Assembly: GCF_026212465.1 (NCBI RefSeq)
Contig: NC_080050.1
Location: 32,389,070 to 32,453,069, forward strand
DNA length: 64,000 nt
From: Amaranthus tricolor
Taxonomy: Eukaryota > Streptophyta > Magnoliopsida > Caryophyllales > Amaranthaceae
Direction of reading: 5' to 3'
Under the pieces are notes generated by a model. It was not told the origin of the DNA, did not search any database, and saw only the letters and a program-made list of their open reading frames with translations. The translations under genes and the position numbers were made by a program. The first letter of the stretch is position 1. The number at the start of each line of letters is the position of its first letter. Shown in pieces: positions 21,892 to 33,900 of the stretch.

Positions 21892-22374
21892 TTTTATTAA
21901 GGGGAATTAGTTTGTAGTTTAATGGAATGATTCAAATCAATGGAGTATTTTATTTGGTGGGATTGAAGAAGAAATGGAGGGAAGAACACCTGTTCAATAT
22001 GGTCAGTACGACTGAAATAATGAGCTGTTTTTATAATGTGGAAAGAGAAAGACATGAAGAGAATTTGACGCTGAGATAGTGGAAAGCAATAGATACGTAT
22101 TTTATCTTCATTCTTGACATTGAAGTGTTTGTCAAACGGTTTACTCACTCCCTTAGCTACATCACAACACAACATATGGTATTTATTTATTGTTTTAACA
22201 CGTGATTAGTTTTAAATTTATAAATTTTAATATAGTAAAGTATATTTTATTTGATTCTTCTCGATGTAAAAATTATTAATATTAAATTTTTATAATTTAT
22301 TATTATTCATAAATTAGAAATATCAAATATTCTATTAGTGTATTGGACTGTTTGAAAAATCAAACAGTGTAATA
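21892..22374. other. Upstream region of the MSL gene
   Basis: Probable promoter and 5' UTR of the minus-strand MSL gene. No convincing TATA box was found. The minus-strand frame 21897-22175 has no recognisable domain. Confidence 0.4.
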
Positions 22375-22611
22375 CTTCTTCCGTTTTAAATTACTTGCTA
22401 AATTTCAATTATTTGAACTATTCATTGTTTAAGAAGTGTGATGTGTAAGAAAAAATATAGTCAAGTAGGATCTTGTTTGAATCGTCTAATCGCAAACTTT
22501 CATAATATAAACTTTTTATAATTTTAAGAAGTACATAGTTCAATATAAATGATCATAATAATAAAATTACATAAAAAATCAAATGTAGCAAATATAATAC
22601 GACAGAGAAAA
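22375..22611. mobile_element. Stowaway-type MITE (family S, copy 3)
   Basis: Flanked by TA (22373-22374 and 22612-22613). It has the same order of interior motifs as copy 1, including GTGTAAGAAAAAATATAGTC and TTGTTTGAATCGTCTAATCG, and ends AATGTAGCAAATATAATACG. Confidence 0.75.
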
Positions 22612-22734
22612 TACGTTAGCTGATTTATGATTCATATGAAGTTGCTTTAACTAATTAATTTACTAAGCATTACCATTAAAGTGCTTAACCATCTAATTAT
22701 TTATCTATATTTAAATTAACAAATTTTCAAATAA

Positions 22735-22928
22735 GAGTCACCATGAGACAATTTTTATTGGATTGATTCAATTTACACTTACAGTATCACTTAAAAGTTT
22801 AAAATGATCAATGCATTAAAGTAATCATTTTTTATAGTTTTAAGGTGATTAATTATATCTTTTAAATAATTATTACAATCTTAAAGTGGTCAATTAGAGA
22901 AATAAATTGGTTACGTGGTTGTCTTGAC
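22735..22928. mobile_element. MITE of the GAGACGGTCT family (family G, copy 2)
   Basis: Begins near CACCATGAGACAATTTTTAT, has interior AAAGTAATCATTTTTTATAG and AAAGTGGTCAATTAGAG, and ends near GTGGTTGTCTTGAC. The ends are degenerate compared with copies 1 and 4. Confidence 0.5.
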
Positions 22929-25900
22929 ACCGACATTACATTTTTCAATTGGTTTTACTAGCTAGTTCTTTGTTTATAGATAGTACATTTTTTTCTTTTA
23001 ATTTTTACCAAAAATTTTCTTTTTATTTTAGTATAATTGGTGTTTAATTTTTATCATTTATTTAGGAATCACAATACACAACCAAAATTAAAATATAATA
23101 AAAATTGATTGTACCAAAAACATATTACATGAAATAATTATTTCAAATAAAAACTTAGTTAATGTTTTAATATATGTTATAACCTTTATTAACTTGTTGA
23201 AATATGATTATTATGCAAGTAAAGCAACAAACGTTTTAGTCCCACTTGAGATGCGGGATAGGATAAAATTAAGTTAGCGAATAAATGATTTATTATTATA
23301 TGAATAATATGGTGAGAGTGTGAGTTTGTGGATAAAACTCTAATAAAAATAAATATTGAAAAATTAAAGCTAGGATTTAAAATTACAAGTGTACCCATTT
23401 AATGAATAGAGATGGAAGGATGTCGAAATTGATTTATTTGCTGTTAAATTTAGTCGTACTTTTACCAAATACTCTATAACAATTTGCGCATGCCTTAGTT
23501 GTTGTTAAATATAGACGATACTTTTTTGCATGTCAAGCAAGTCAATAACTCTAATCAAAAGTCATTTGATAAACAAGAAAGAGAAGGTCTCTCAAGCTCA
23601 GCCCATTAAAAATTAATGTTTATTTATCGTATTTTTAATGTCTACTTATATTATTCTTAATGCTTACTCATAGCATTTTTAATGCCTACTTTTAATATCT
23701 TATATGTTTACTTACACCATTCTTAATACCTACTTATAATATTTTAAAAATATATAATAAACCAGCTTAATTAAAGAAAGTATCTCAAAAAGAACATCTC
23801 TCACACGAATTTGTATTTGATAAATTTAAATGTTTTTAGTGTTGTGAGTGAGATTGATTTTAAGTTAATTAGGGTGGGTCCTCCAAGGTTTACCTACTCT
23901 TCCGGGATTTGCTAATACTCCTACTTTATGGCTTATGCATACACATTGTCTAAGGACTTTGTGGTAGGGATGGGTTGAGGTGATGGAATTAACGTTCAAG
24001 TAAAGACTTGCGGTGATTGAGAAAGACAAGAAATCATCCTATGGGCTGTGTTGGAAACTTGGAATGTAACTAACCCTAGCTAGGTCTAGAAGATTCAAGG
24101 ACATGTTTTGTTTTACTAGAAAAGCGTGCTATATAAATCACGAGTCAAGCCAATATAATCATAACAAATATAGCATTTAAATTATGTGAAAATTAATTAA
24201 TCCTTAAAAATTTAAAATAGGTGTAAACATAAATATAGAAAGTGTACTTATTTGGTGGTAATTTCATAAATAATTAACATTTGCTAAAAGGTACACATAC
24301 ATGTTAAAATCGTGTAAATACTAGGGTGATTTATGTATATAACACGAACATTTTTCTTTTTAAAAATATATATACCCTTCAATACAATATGTATATTTTA
24401 TTTGTTTTTTAATTTTTATTATTTTAATTGTTTTCACCTAAACTTACCCACATATATATATATATATATATAATAGTGTGATTTGTCTTGATTTTGATGG
24501 CACTTGGCACAATTACATATAAACAGACAAAGAAATGATTGGGAATGGTAGGGAGATATGGTTGATTTAATTTAGGGTATTATTAACTTCAAGGATTGGT
24601 TTAATTTAAGGCCTAGTTGGTCTAGTTTGTCTTGATGCTCATGGCAATATTCCCATTGGCTCACTCAGTAAGCTTCTGTTAGGCCAAAAGTTGCACTGTG
24701 CATTGTTATCACGGCTTGAGTTGCAAAAGGCAATTTGAAGAAGACACACTAACTAGTAAGTGTATGGGCATATGCCATATAAAATGATCGTGACGGATAT
24801 GCAGCTTTTCAACATTCCACTTCCACCGATGATAATGTTTAAACTGAACATAATTAAAATTTAAACAATTATGCAATTAATGATTAAAGAGTTTGGTCCG
24901 TCTTAGATACAATAAAATAAATTAATTAAATGAGAAATGATAGAAAAGTTTGGTCATTATGTTGATTTTCATGAAAATTGAAGATCAAATTTCAAAATCA
25001 AACACAAAGTTTTAAGAAGAAAAATATTTATTTATTGTGTAGACCAAAATTTTGTAATCACCATTAAATGTCTTTTTAGACTTTATTACTAGTTGAATTG
25101 GGTTTTCAAGGAGAATCTCATTCTAACTGAATCTAGAGATGAAAGTTAGTAGGGCTGCCACGAGGTTTTCAACGAGCCACCCAAGCATGTCTCACCAACC
25201 TTGCTTAAGGCATGGAACGACATGTTATGAGGTTCACGACCCGATTTGGAATGAGGCTCAATAAGCATGAAATATGAGCGGCTCAGCACAACACAATTTC
25301 AATATTTATACTTCATTTTGGGTAGCAAAGCAAAACATGACATTATGCGCAACATGACTTGACAAGGTACACTTTAGGACAAGGCAGATAGATATGACAC
25401 GTGAGTGGTCCAGAACGACACGATTTTTATTGTTGATTAGGCGTATGCCCGTTGGCCAACTAAATACGTGCCTTGCACGAGTAAGAATTGGACTTGGAGG
25501 GGGTAAAGTCTTACGAAAGTCTAAAATTTACGCAGATGTTTCTCTTAACTTCTTAGGATTCTCAACCCTAGAAAATTCTTATGAATACTTTCCTTAGACC
25601 GAGAGAAAGGAATTGTTATAATATAAAATATTAATTTTGTCACGTAAATATAGAAAATGATGGAGACTAATCTTTCTCTCTAGCCCCCATTAATTTAGCT
25701 TGAGTTTTCTAGCTCAAAGAGTCCTTGAGGGCCATATTAGGACCTCACATCTATCAAAATTACCATTCAACTTGCTTATATATTGTTGAAGGTTCCTTGA
25801 ACTATGAGTGATCTACTTTGTCTCCTTTACATACTAATTTAAATATTAGATAAATTTTCAAATAAAACCATAAAAAGTAAATGTGAAATGTAATATTAAA

Positions 25901-27726
25901 ATCAAGAAACTAATAAACTTTTAGATGATTATTAGCCAATGAAGTGATTCTTTTGGAAATATATTATTTTGAGGATATTTTGATTTTTTTACTCTTTTTT
26001 AGCAAATGTATTACTCCTAATTTGTGTATATAATGGAGCTGTAATGGTAATCAAAAAGTAATACAAAACAATATTCCTTAACTTTAAATTTCGCATTCTT
26101 AAATTCTTCAATTCTCACATTCCATATTTGCTATCAATTTCAACTCCAAATTTAACAAATAAATGATAAACAATAAGCATGACGTGCATACAATTGTTAG
26201 TCACTATAAAAAAAATTAGTCTTATTTTATTTAATTTATTTTATTTTTGATTTTAATTCAATTTTATAATTATTTTATTATTATATTTGAATACAACTTT
26301 ACTAATTTCACTATTTATATTCACTTTTATTTTTAAATATTTTATTATTTTAATCTAATATATTCAATTTTTTAATACATGTAGAAAAAGTAAATGACAT
26401 ATAAGAGTAGTTGACAAAAACAAAATGAAAAGATCAATTAACGAAAATTGTGCAGCGGCATTTCGGAATTCTTAAGTCAGGATTTGGTTTAACTTTGTAC
26501 TTAATATTTGTCCTGTTTCCAAACTTTAAATTTTTAATATAAAGTCATGACTGTATGGGGCCCACATTACAGCGACATACAGTACATGGCACGTGCTTCG
26601 ACAAATAGTGAAACATTTGGCATCCATTCTACAACTAACATTTAAAAATAAAGTTGTAGCGACCAAAATTCCCGCCACGCATTATTGGTATTTGCTATTC
26701 ACTCAAGAGTTGTTTTTTAATAATCCATGATAATCTATGAGTATTTTTATATTTTAGCACTTTATTAATGATATTTTTAAAGTGTTTTAGATTATCAATA
26801 TTTTTGTATTAATAAATTTTTTTAACCATGAATTTTATTTGTCAAAAATACAATTAAAATATTAGGGAAAAACTTAAATATCCTTAATTTTATTTCAATG
26901 TGAAAAAAACAAAAGCAAATAATCCTCTCATTTCCTAACACTCCCCCTTTACTTCCAGCCACCCACAGTATTTCCACTACACTAAACTCCACTTCTTACA
27001 TGGGCCACCAAAAATCCCCACCTATCACCGCTCCCCACCACCTTCTCCATTATTTTGGGTGGTCGGTTTTCCTTAATATTTAACAGTTTTTTAAAAGTTG
27101 AATACATGTTACCATAAATAACCCAACAAATTTTAGAGTAATATTGATAAAGTGCTAAAACATGTGGTATCATTGATAATTTTCTTTTTTTAATTACACG
27201 TAGGCCAAATGAAGGGAGGACTAGGTGAGAATTGATCATGGGATATTGACTTAGGAAGGCAGTACTTACTCCAATTGATACAAGATTTAATTCTCGTTAA
27301 TCATGACATAATACTTGTCATGATTTATATTGTTGGTTATATTTTAAATATTTCATACATAGAGAGAATAAATTTAAACATGATTTCTAATCAATATAAA
27401 GAAATTAAAAATATAACTGTAGTTTTAAATTTTTTAATAATTTTTATTAAATGTATTAAATTTTAATATATAAATAAATAAACTTTACCTTTTCTAGCAA
27501 AATCTAACAGAAACTTGTGACAGTCTAGAGAGTTGAGTGAGATAACTCGCAAGCCTTTTTTATGCGCACACCTCACCCATTAAATACGGGGCCATAAATA
27601 AACAACAACAACCTTTATGTCCCGGTCCATTTGATAAGAAAATGAGAAGGCCCAATATTATAACTGAACTGAGTCCAGGAATATGGTTGTTGAAAGGTCC
27701 ACTTCTCTCTTATACGGATTAGAGCT
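22929..27726. other. Gene-poor AT-rich DNA
   Basis: No gene was recognised on either strand. It contains a (TA)n run at 24452-24473 and, at about 25140-25430, a GC-richer degenerate stretch with repeated CACGA/ACGACA words that may be an old transposon. A G-box palindrome GCACGTGC sits near 26591 with no gene start nearby. The minus-strand frame 26982-27239 has no known domain. Confidence 0.5.
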
Positions 27727-28037
27727 ATTCTTATGAGAGACCGTCTCTCGAATAGACGACTTCAAAACAAGGTTCATATGTTAATAATTTGTGTTATTTT
27801 GGTTATGCAACATATATATAGAACGCATATAAAGCTGTTAACCATTTCATACAAGAATGTGTGAACCTTATAATTATTGCCAATGACACCATCTATATAA
27901 TTCCTAACCAAGATATGACAGTCTCATCGTGAAATAGTCTTTATACATGGGCTGCATAGCCTAACTAATATAACTACTAGTATATAGAACTTTTATTTTA
28001 AATTTGTTTCACTGAAAATGGTCTCTCACAGGAATAA
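27727..28037. mobile_element. MITE with TGAGAGACCGTCTC ends
   Basis: The left end ATTCTTATGAGAGACCGTCT and the right end, reverse complement TTATTCCTGTGAGAGACCAT, are inverted repeats about 311 bases apart. A related end pair brackets about 61475-61600. Confidence 0.55.
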
Positions 28038-28160
28038 CTCTACTTAATTAGAAGTAATCTCAAATGGATTTTTTTTTTCTATAGAGTGGAATTACATCTT
28101 TTGCTAAAATTATTAGAAAACCATATTGGATTTATAGTTGAAGACTTGAAGTAATTAGTA

Positions 28161-28412
28161 AACTCCTACTTTCTCTATCCATCTTAGTTTACATTAATTT
28201 CTAATTTGAATTGTTTCTTTTATTTTTTATAAAATTCTTTTTTAAAATTGAACATCATCACTTTTTTTAATTTTTTACACATATATAAACTGTGTACAAT
28301 TCAATTCTTTCTTTCATTTAATATCACATTAATTACACTAACTCCCCATACTCCCTTAAATATTCATTTTTTTTGCTATTTGATACAAACCTAGAGCTAG
28401 AGGTAGTGGGAG
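28161..28412. mobile_element. Possible Stowaway-type MITE
   Basis: The left end ACTCCTACTTTCTCTATCC and the right end, reverse complement ACTCCCACTACCTCTAGC, are flanked by TA. The match is weaker than in the other Stowaway copies. Confidence 0.4.
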
Positions 28413-28736
28413 TATATAATAATTCATACTTCGTTTATCTCTTTCGATTTCAACCACTTTTCATTTAAGGTTAAATTTGAAATATTCTATATATAGAGAA
28501 AAATATTTTAAACATGATTTTTCATGAAAATGAAAAAGTTAAAATATATTTATGTGGTATTTTATTAGATTCATCTCGATACATAATAATTTAACATATA
28601 TTTATTTATAATTTTTCATAAAGCGTCTTTAAATATATTGAAACTCTAATTATAGTTGATAAACATACAAAATAAAAAAGTCAAATGTTGCCACCATTGT
28701 GAAATGAAGGGAAGATCTTCTAACTATTAAATATAA

Positions 28737-29004
28737 GGGGTGTTTGACAAAATTGCTTATTTGACATTTTTAGCTTATTTTGGTATAAATAAAGGGATGT
28801 GTCTTGTGATAAAACTGTCTAGAGAGAGTATTTGGTAAATTAATTGATTAAAATAACTTATTGTTATAATTAAGTTATCCTTAAATAGGTTGTTCATAAC
28901 AACATGTTTGAAATCAACTAGTCAAACCAATTGAAAAATTAGCAGGTTAAAACAATCACTTCAATTTACTGCTAGATACCAATTATTATTTATTTGTCAA
29001 ACAT
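28737..29004. mobile_element. MITE with GTGTTTGACAAA ends (family C)
   Basis: The left end GGGGTGTTTGACAAAATTGC and the right end, reverse complement GATGTTTGACAAATAAATAA, are inverted. Interior ATTTTTAGCTTATTTTGGTA recurs in the interrupted copy at 55383-56223. Confidence 0.6.
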
Positions 29005-30481
29005 CTATTATTCTTACTACTACTTTCACCCTTCCTCACCATCTCTTTTGCGTGACACCATTATTATGAAATAAAACAACCACATTTACGTCTTGCATTA
29101 TTACGCCAATTACAATGAGTCAAAAAGGGCGATATGGTTTACAGTTTATGGAGAATATAATTATAGTCTTACTCTACTATAGTGTACAACTACTACTAGA
29201 CCCTTATCATTAGATTTTGATGGTACAAATGAAAATTTAATAAAATTTCCAATAACATGTAATTTATTTTTGAAATATTAGAACTTTTAAGTGTTTACAA
29301 ACAATAATATTATTATAAATTGTAATGTATACATTAGAACATATATATCTTTTAAAAATGTGGTTTTGATATAGACTTTGTCATTGTGTAACTATGAAAA
29401 TTGTGATGTGTTGGATCGCTCACGTATAATCCCAGTCATGTCTCATGTCAAATTGTTATGTTTCAATCTGTGTCATATTATATCGTGTCGTGTCGTGTCG
29501 TATTTAGGCACTAAGAAATATAGCCTAAATATGGAAGTTGTATTGTGTTGAGTCGTCTTATGTTGAGCCTCGAGCCAAATCGTCTAGGGTCAAGTTGTGT
29601 TGTGAACAATATCGTGCCCTGCCTTAATCTTGGTGATTCAGGCACCGCAAATTTATTTTGCATCGTACGAAACCTTGGTGATTCAGTCACCGCAAGGTCG
29701 TTTTGCATCGTATATATGTAACAGGCAACCCCCTCGTCGTACTTCAAATACGACCTCAACTACTATACACTAAAGAGTACACTACTGTGCTCTTGCTTTT
29801 GGAGTTTCCTACCTTACTAATTCTATTTATATTTACTTTTACATTTCCAATTCCTACAAGGCTAGGACATAGAACTGACCTTTCATACTCCTTTTGAAAA
29901 ACCATAACTTGAAAGTTGAAAAAAAGATAGCGAAGAAATAAATACACAAGTCCCTTTTGCTTTCCTTTTCTGCAGGGAAGGAAACATGGTCAGCCCCAAC
30001 GACATTAATGCCACATTAGGTTGGATTCAAGTACTGCAGTAAGGCCAAAGATCAGCAATATGGACAAACATTAAAAAATACAGTTTAAGTACTGAGTCGT
30101 ATTTTATTATTAAATGTCTTATTTTCTTTTTTGACATATTCATATTAGATGTCAGATTTTCTTGTTCAGTAACATTTTCTCTTATTTATGACGTTATGAA
30201 TTTTAACTATTTACACAATTATCATTAAATTATGACTTTTAAAGTTTACAAGTGATCTAAATAGATTTGAGCACCTAATTTTGCCTAGATCAAGCCCTAA
30301 ATTGAATTGGGAAAATTTGAAAAACAAAAACCATAAATCAAGAACTAACTATTGTGCAGATGTAATCAGCAATAAAACAACTAGTAACACAACAATGCAA
30401 GATTCATGTGTTAATCTAAAATGGTCTACATCTACGATTAGCCTATTGAAAATAGGTTTTTTGAAGCTAAAGGCTTACAAT
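29005..30481. other. Intergenic DNA with a short direct duplication
   Basis: No gene was recognised. CGTGTCGTGTCGTGTCGT occurs at about 29484-29501. A 45-bp-period duplication is at 29629-29712. Other short frames are not convincing. Confidence 0.45.
29629..29712. repeat. Two-copy direct repeat, 45-bp period
   Basis: The units start at 29629 and 29674. Each begins CTTGGTGATTCAG, has CACCGCAA in the middle and ends TTTTGCATCGTA. The period is 45 bases, so the minus-strand frame through it (29511-29759) repeats 15 residues. Confidence 0.75.
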
Positions 30482-30958
30482 TGTTGAAAGTAATTCCCAA
30501 TCACACTCGTGGTATAGTAATTAAAAATGTAATTTTATTACTATGCACACAACTCAATTTACAAGAAGGACAATTTATAATTTAGAGGACACACACTCGA
30601 CATAATTATTTTGGGACACTTACACTTAGACTACAACTTACACATTCACTGACTAATACTCTCACTTTGTGTTTTCAACTCACTCTCTTGTGTCTCTCTT
30701 CAACACATAGCACACTAATAGACACTTCGTATTTATACTAGCGCTGAGTGAGCTAAACTATGTTATCTAGACTACTCTATAAGCTCCTACATACATTTAA
30801 CTAGAATAGTCCATGAGCTCTAGAATTCTCTACATCAATTTTAGTTATTGACTTCTAAAACTTACAAATGAACTTTTAAATTCATCTATTAATCTAGAAC
30901 TTTCCTTTATCAGACTCCAAGTTTATATGTAGAAGACTTTTCTAGATTATCTCTAATA
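30482..30958 (-). repeat. Probable solo LTR of a copia-like element
   Basis: A 477-bp stretch flanked by ACAAT on both sides (30477-30481 and 30959-30963), a 5-bp target duplication. On the minus strand it ends CTTTCAACA, contains a TATA box (AGTATAAATACG, near 30736-30747) and then a GAGAGACACAAGAGAGTGAG leader. The outer minus-strand end reads TATTAGAG where TG would be expected, a one-base decay. There is no primer site or coding sequence beside it, hence solo. Confidence 0.55.
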
Positions 30959-30963
30959 ACAAT

Positions 30964-32739
30964 AGTGATTATTTATAGCTCATAATCACAATTAGACACA
31001 ATATAATTGATTCTAAAACATGAGATAAAAATATTACGAACAACGAGTTCCATATACAAATAGAGACTAAAGTCGAGTCGACTTTTCTATGACTCAGAAA
31101 AAACTAATTCTAAGTTTTTTTCCTTGTCAAAAAAAGATAAAGTCGGATTTTAAACTCTTCTATAAACCAATCGTTTTAGACCTACTTTTGTTCCAATCAT
31201 ATTTTGGTTGGGTCCTAATATCATAGCATGAGCTTAATGGATACGACGAACCAATATCTTCAACACGTTTTCCCTTACCTTTTTACTCACTCATTTGGTG
31301 TAATTCCATGTGGTTCCCTTCCCTTGTTTTTTTGAAAGATCGTTGCATTATCAAATAGTACATTTAATTAAATATAAGAGAGTATTATATTATTATTATT
31401 ATATACATTGGGTTTTCTAATTTTCATTGCGATATTTGACTAAATAATAATGTAATCATAGTACTGTTGTTGATTATAATTAAAAAGTTTATTCATTGAA
31501 AAACATGATGGTATTTGGTTTTTTCACAAAACCTATTAAAAGTTAAAAACAATACAACAAATCGATTTTGAATTGGTCGAATTTGAATTCTAAAGAATAA
31601 AAAAAATACATGAATTTGTTCACAAAATTTTAAAGTTGGTTCTTGTTATACCATTTGTTTGGAAATAACTTTTGAACTCTTAGTTGTGGGACATTGATCA
31701 AAACCCTAATAATTTACGAAAATTTCTAAGTTGAAGAATTGACTAAAAATTTAAAAACTTTCTCAATTCAGAATACAAGATATTATATGGTGGGCCAAAT
31801 ATTCATTTATACATGTGCGGCGAACCAATGCGATATTATTAGTTTGTGTTATGTTACACTCAGCAAAACGGGCGTGTTTTTGGTCTTTTATTTTTATACG
31901 CAGGTCATTCTATAGTCGAGATTCTCACTATCTGCAACCTTCTAAAAAATCAAATGTACGGAGTATAGTAATGATGTTGAACAAATAGTTCAAGTATAAA
32001 AACAAGGCCGCAACACCATATCGTGACTATATTATAAAGGTTTTTTAGTTTATTAGCAATCGAAATATAGACGTATCGGCAGTGAAATTCGTTTTGCGAT
32101 AGTTACCGCCGAAACCATATTTTTACACTTGACCTAAGAAGACCCGAGACTGAAATCTCCTCACATTAGGTTATTTTGGAGCATATAAAAACGAAAGGTT
32201 GTGTGGTGTTTCAATTTGGTTTGTCTTTGAGAAGTGAAGACTGAGGAGATTCCCTTCATTACATGTTTGCAATAAATAGTCATAAATCCTGCTTTCCCAC
32301 AACAAAGTGATGGACTGTTATAAAGATCAGGAAATTTTTGAATTCCCCACTCTTAATTAATGGTTTGTGAGCTCTCTGTTTCTCTCCCTTTGTTGTCAGT
32401 CTCTTTGCCTGCTTCTTTTTTGTGATTTCCATCTATCGTTTCTTTCGAATGCCTTCTTAGATTTGTCAATTGGGCGTTTTGAAATCGGATCGTTATACAT
32501 CATTAAGCGAGGTTAGGTTTAGCTATGACCATATATTAACTGTAAAATCCATTTTGTAAAGGCGACCGAAAATATATACTTTTTTTGATTTTTATTAGTT
32601 GTTATAAATAGTGACATTTCTTTTCACAAGATGTCACTATCTGTCGTAATTAATAAATTCAGAGGAAGTATATATTTAAAATCAATATGACATTTTTGAT
32701 TCTTAAGGACATGTTCTTTAATTTCATTAAATTATAAAG
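30964..32739. other. Intergenic AT-rich DNA
   Basis: No coding region was recognised. At about 32360-32500 there is a pyrimidine-rich stretch resembling a plant 5' UTR, not followed by a convincing open frame. Confidence 0.4.
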
Positions 32740-32948
32740 TATATTGTAGTGTTACAACCATGATTAGTTTCAATTTAAATTGATAGTTGAAACTTAAACT
32801 ATTAGGATAAGTTATGTGCTCTATCACTTAGTTTAACATAAGTATATCATAGCGTTATAGTCATGATTAACTTCAGCTTAAGTTCATGGTTGAAACTTAA
32901 AATGTTACGATAAGTTATGTGCTCCATCACTTAGTTTAACATAAGTAT
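32740..32948. repeat. Tandem repeat, 103-bp period, about two copies
   Basis: The units begin at 32740 (TATATTGTAG) and 32843 (TATATCATAG), with a third partial start at 32946. The second half of each unit, including AGTTATGTGCTCYATCACTT and AGTTTAACATAAG, is nearly identical; the first half has diverged. Confidence 0.8.
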
Positions 32949-33278
32949 ATTGTAAATTAACTTTGTACAACGATAATAATATAATATTTTATTTAAAAAA
33001 ATAGACACTAGCTAGCTAGGATTGTAATAATTCAATAGAGTCGAAATTCTTGTTTATTGATATGATTTATCGTCTTTTATTTTTTCTTGGATAATAATTA
33101 TAGTTGTAGAACGAGATACAATGAAAATGATGTTGATGATAATAAGTTATGTTATTTTTTATTTGTAGATAAAGAACAAGACAAAAAAAATGTGAAATGA
33201 AGGAAATTTATAAATGACATTAAAATTAAAAAGGGAAATGAGTTTTAGAATGATATCAAAAAAGAACATGTGATACCG

Positions 33279-33280
<2 letters not shown>

Positions 33281-33324
<44 letters not shown>

Positions 33325-33331
33325 ATATAAA

Positions 33332-33363
<32 letters not shown>
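33281..33363. repeat. (ATT)n microsatellite, interrupted
   Basis: Two blocks of ATT/TTA repeats separated by AAATATAAA. This makes Asn-rich minus-strand frames that are not genes. Confidence 0.95.
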
Positions 33364-33364
<1 letters not shown>

Positions 33365-33840
33365 AAATAGATCAAAATCAAAGAAAGTGAGTAAGTATGA
33401 TACACTAACAAGATTTATAAAGACAATGATACATTCAATGAATAAGCTTCCAATATGTAGCAAGTTATATATGTGAATCCTTTTATGAATTTGCTAGTAA
33501 TAAATTTTTCTAATTTTAGAAGAAAAGAGAATTTATTTTGTAGAAAATAAAGATCTAAAGTGTTTGACTAATTTTATTATATATAAATTATAATGAAAAC
33601 ATTTCAAAATTAAAATGAGCTTATTTTGCCTTAAATAAATTTGAACGACATTCTATTTAAAATATACAAATATAAAATATGTTTAAAACATATTGTCTCA
33701 ACTAAAACCATTAAATATAAATGGGCTGTCTTGTAAGGTGGGCAATACTTCGTCACATGAATTGTGCCAGGCATGTGTTAGTGTATATAATATATCTTAG
33801 GACTTTAATTATCAGTTTAAGTTTTTGGTTTAATTAGTTC

Positions 33841-33900
33841 TTTGATATGGTATCAGAAGTCAGTGTGACAAGAGGTCACAGGTTTGAATCTCAACAAAGG
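33841..33900 (+). repeat. tRNA-like repeat fragment (SINE or LTR related)
   Basis: Contains TATGGTATCAGAAGTCAG followed by AGGTCACAGGTTTGAATCTC. This resembles plant repeats that carry an initiator-Met-like word and a box B. A reverse-oriented relative (CTGGTACCATGTCGACGAAA) lies near 39770-39800. The full extent is uncertain. Confidence 0.4.

Noticed and set aside
26585..26600. G-box promoter element
   Set aside because: The CACGTG word is present but no gene start is nearby, so it is likely chance.
29511..29759. Real repeat protein gene
   Set aside because: Only two short units, no family, and a setting of degenerate repeats; kept only as a low-interest finding.
33245..33463. Asn-rich minus-strand frame
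   Set aside because: It is a translation of an (ATT)n microsatellite.
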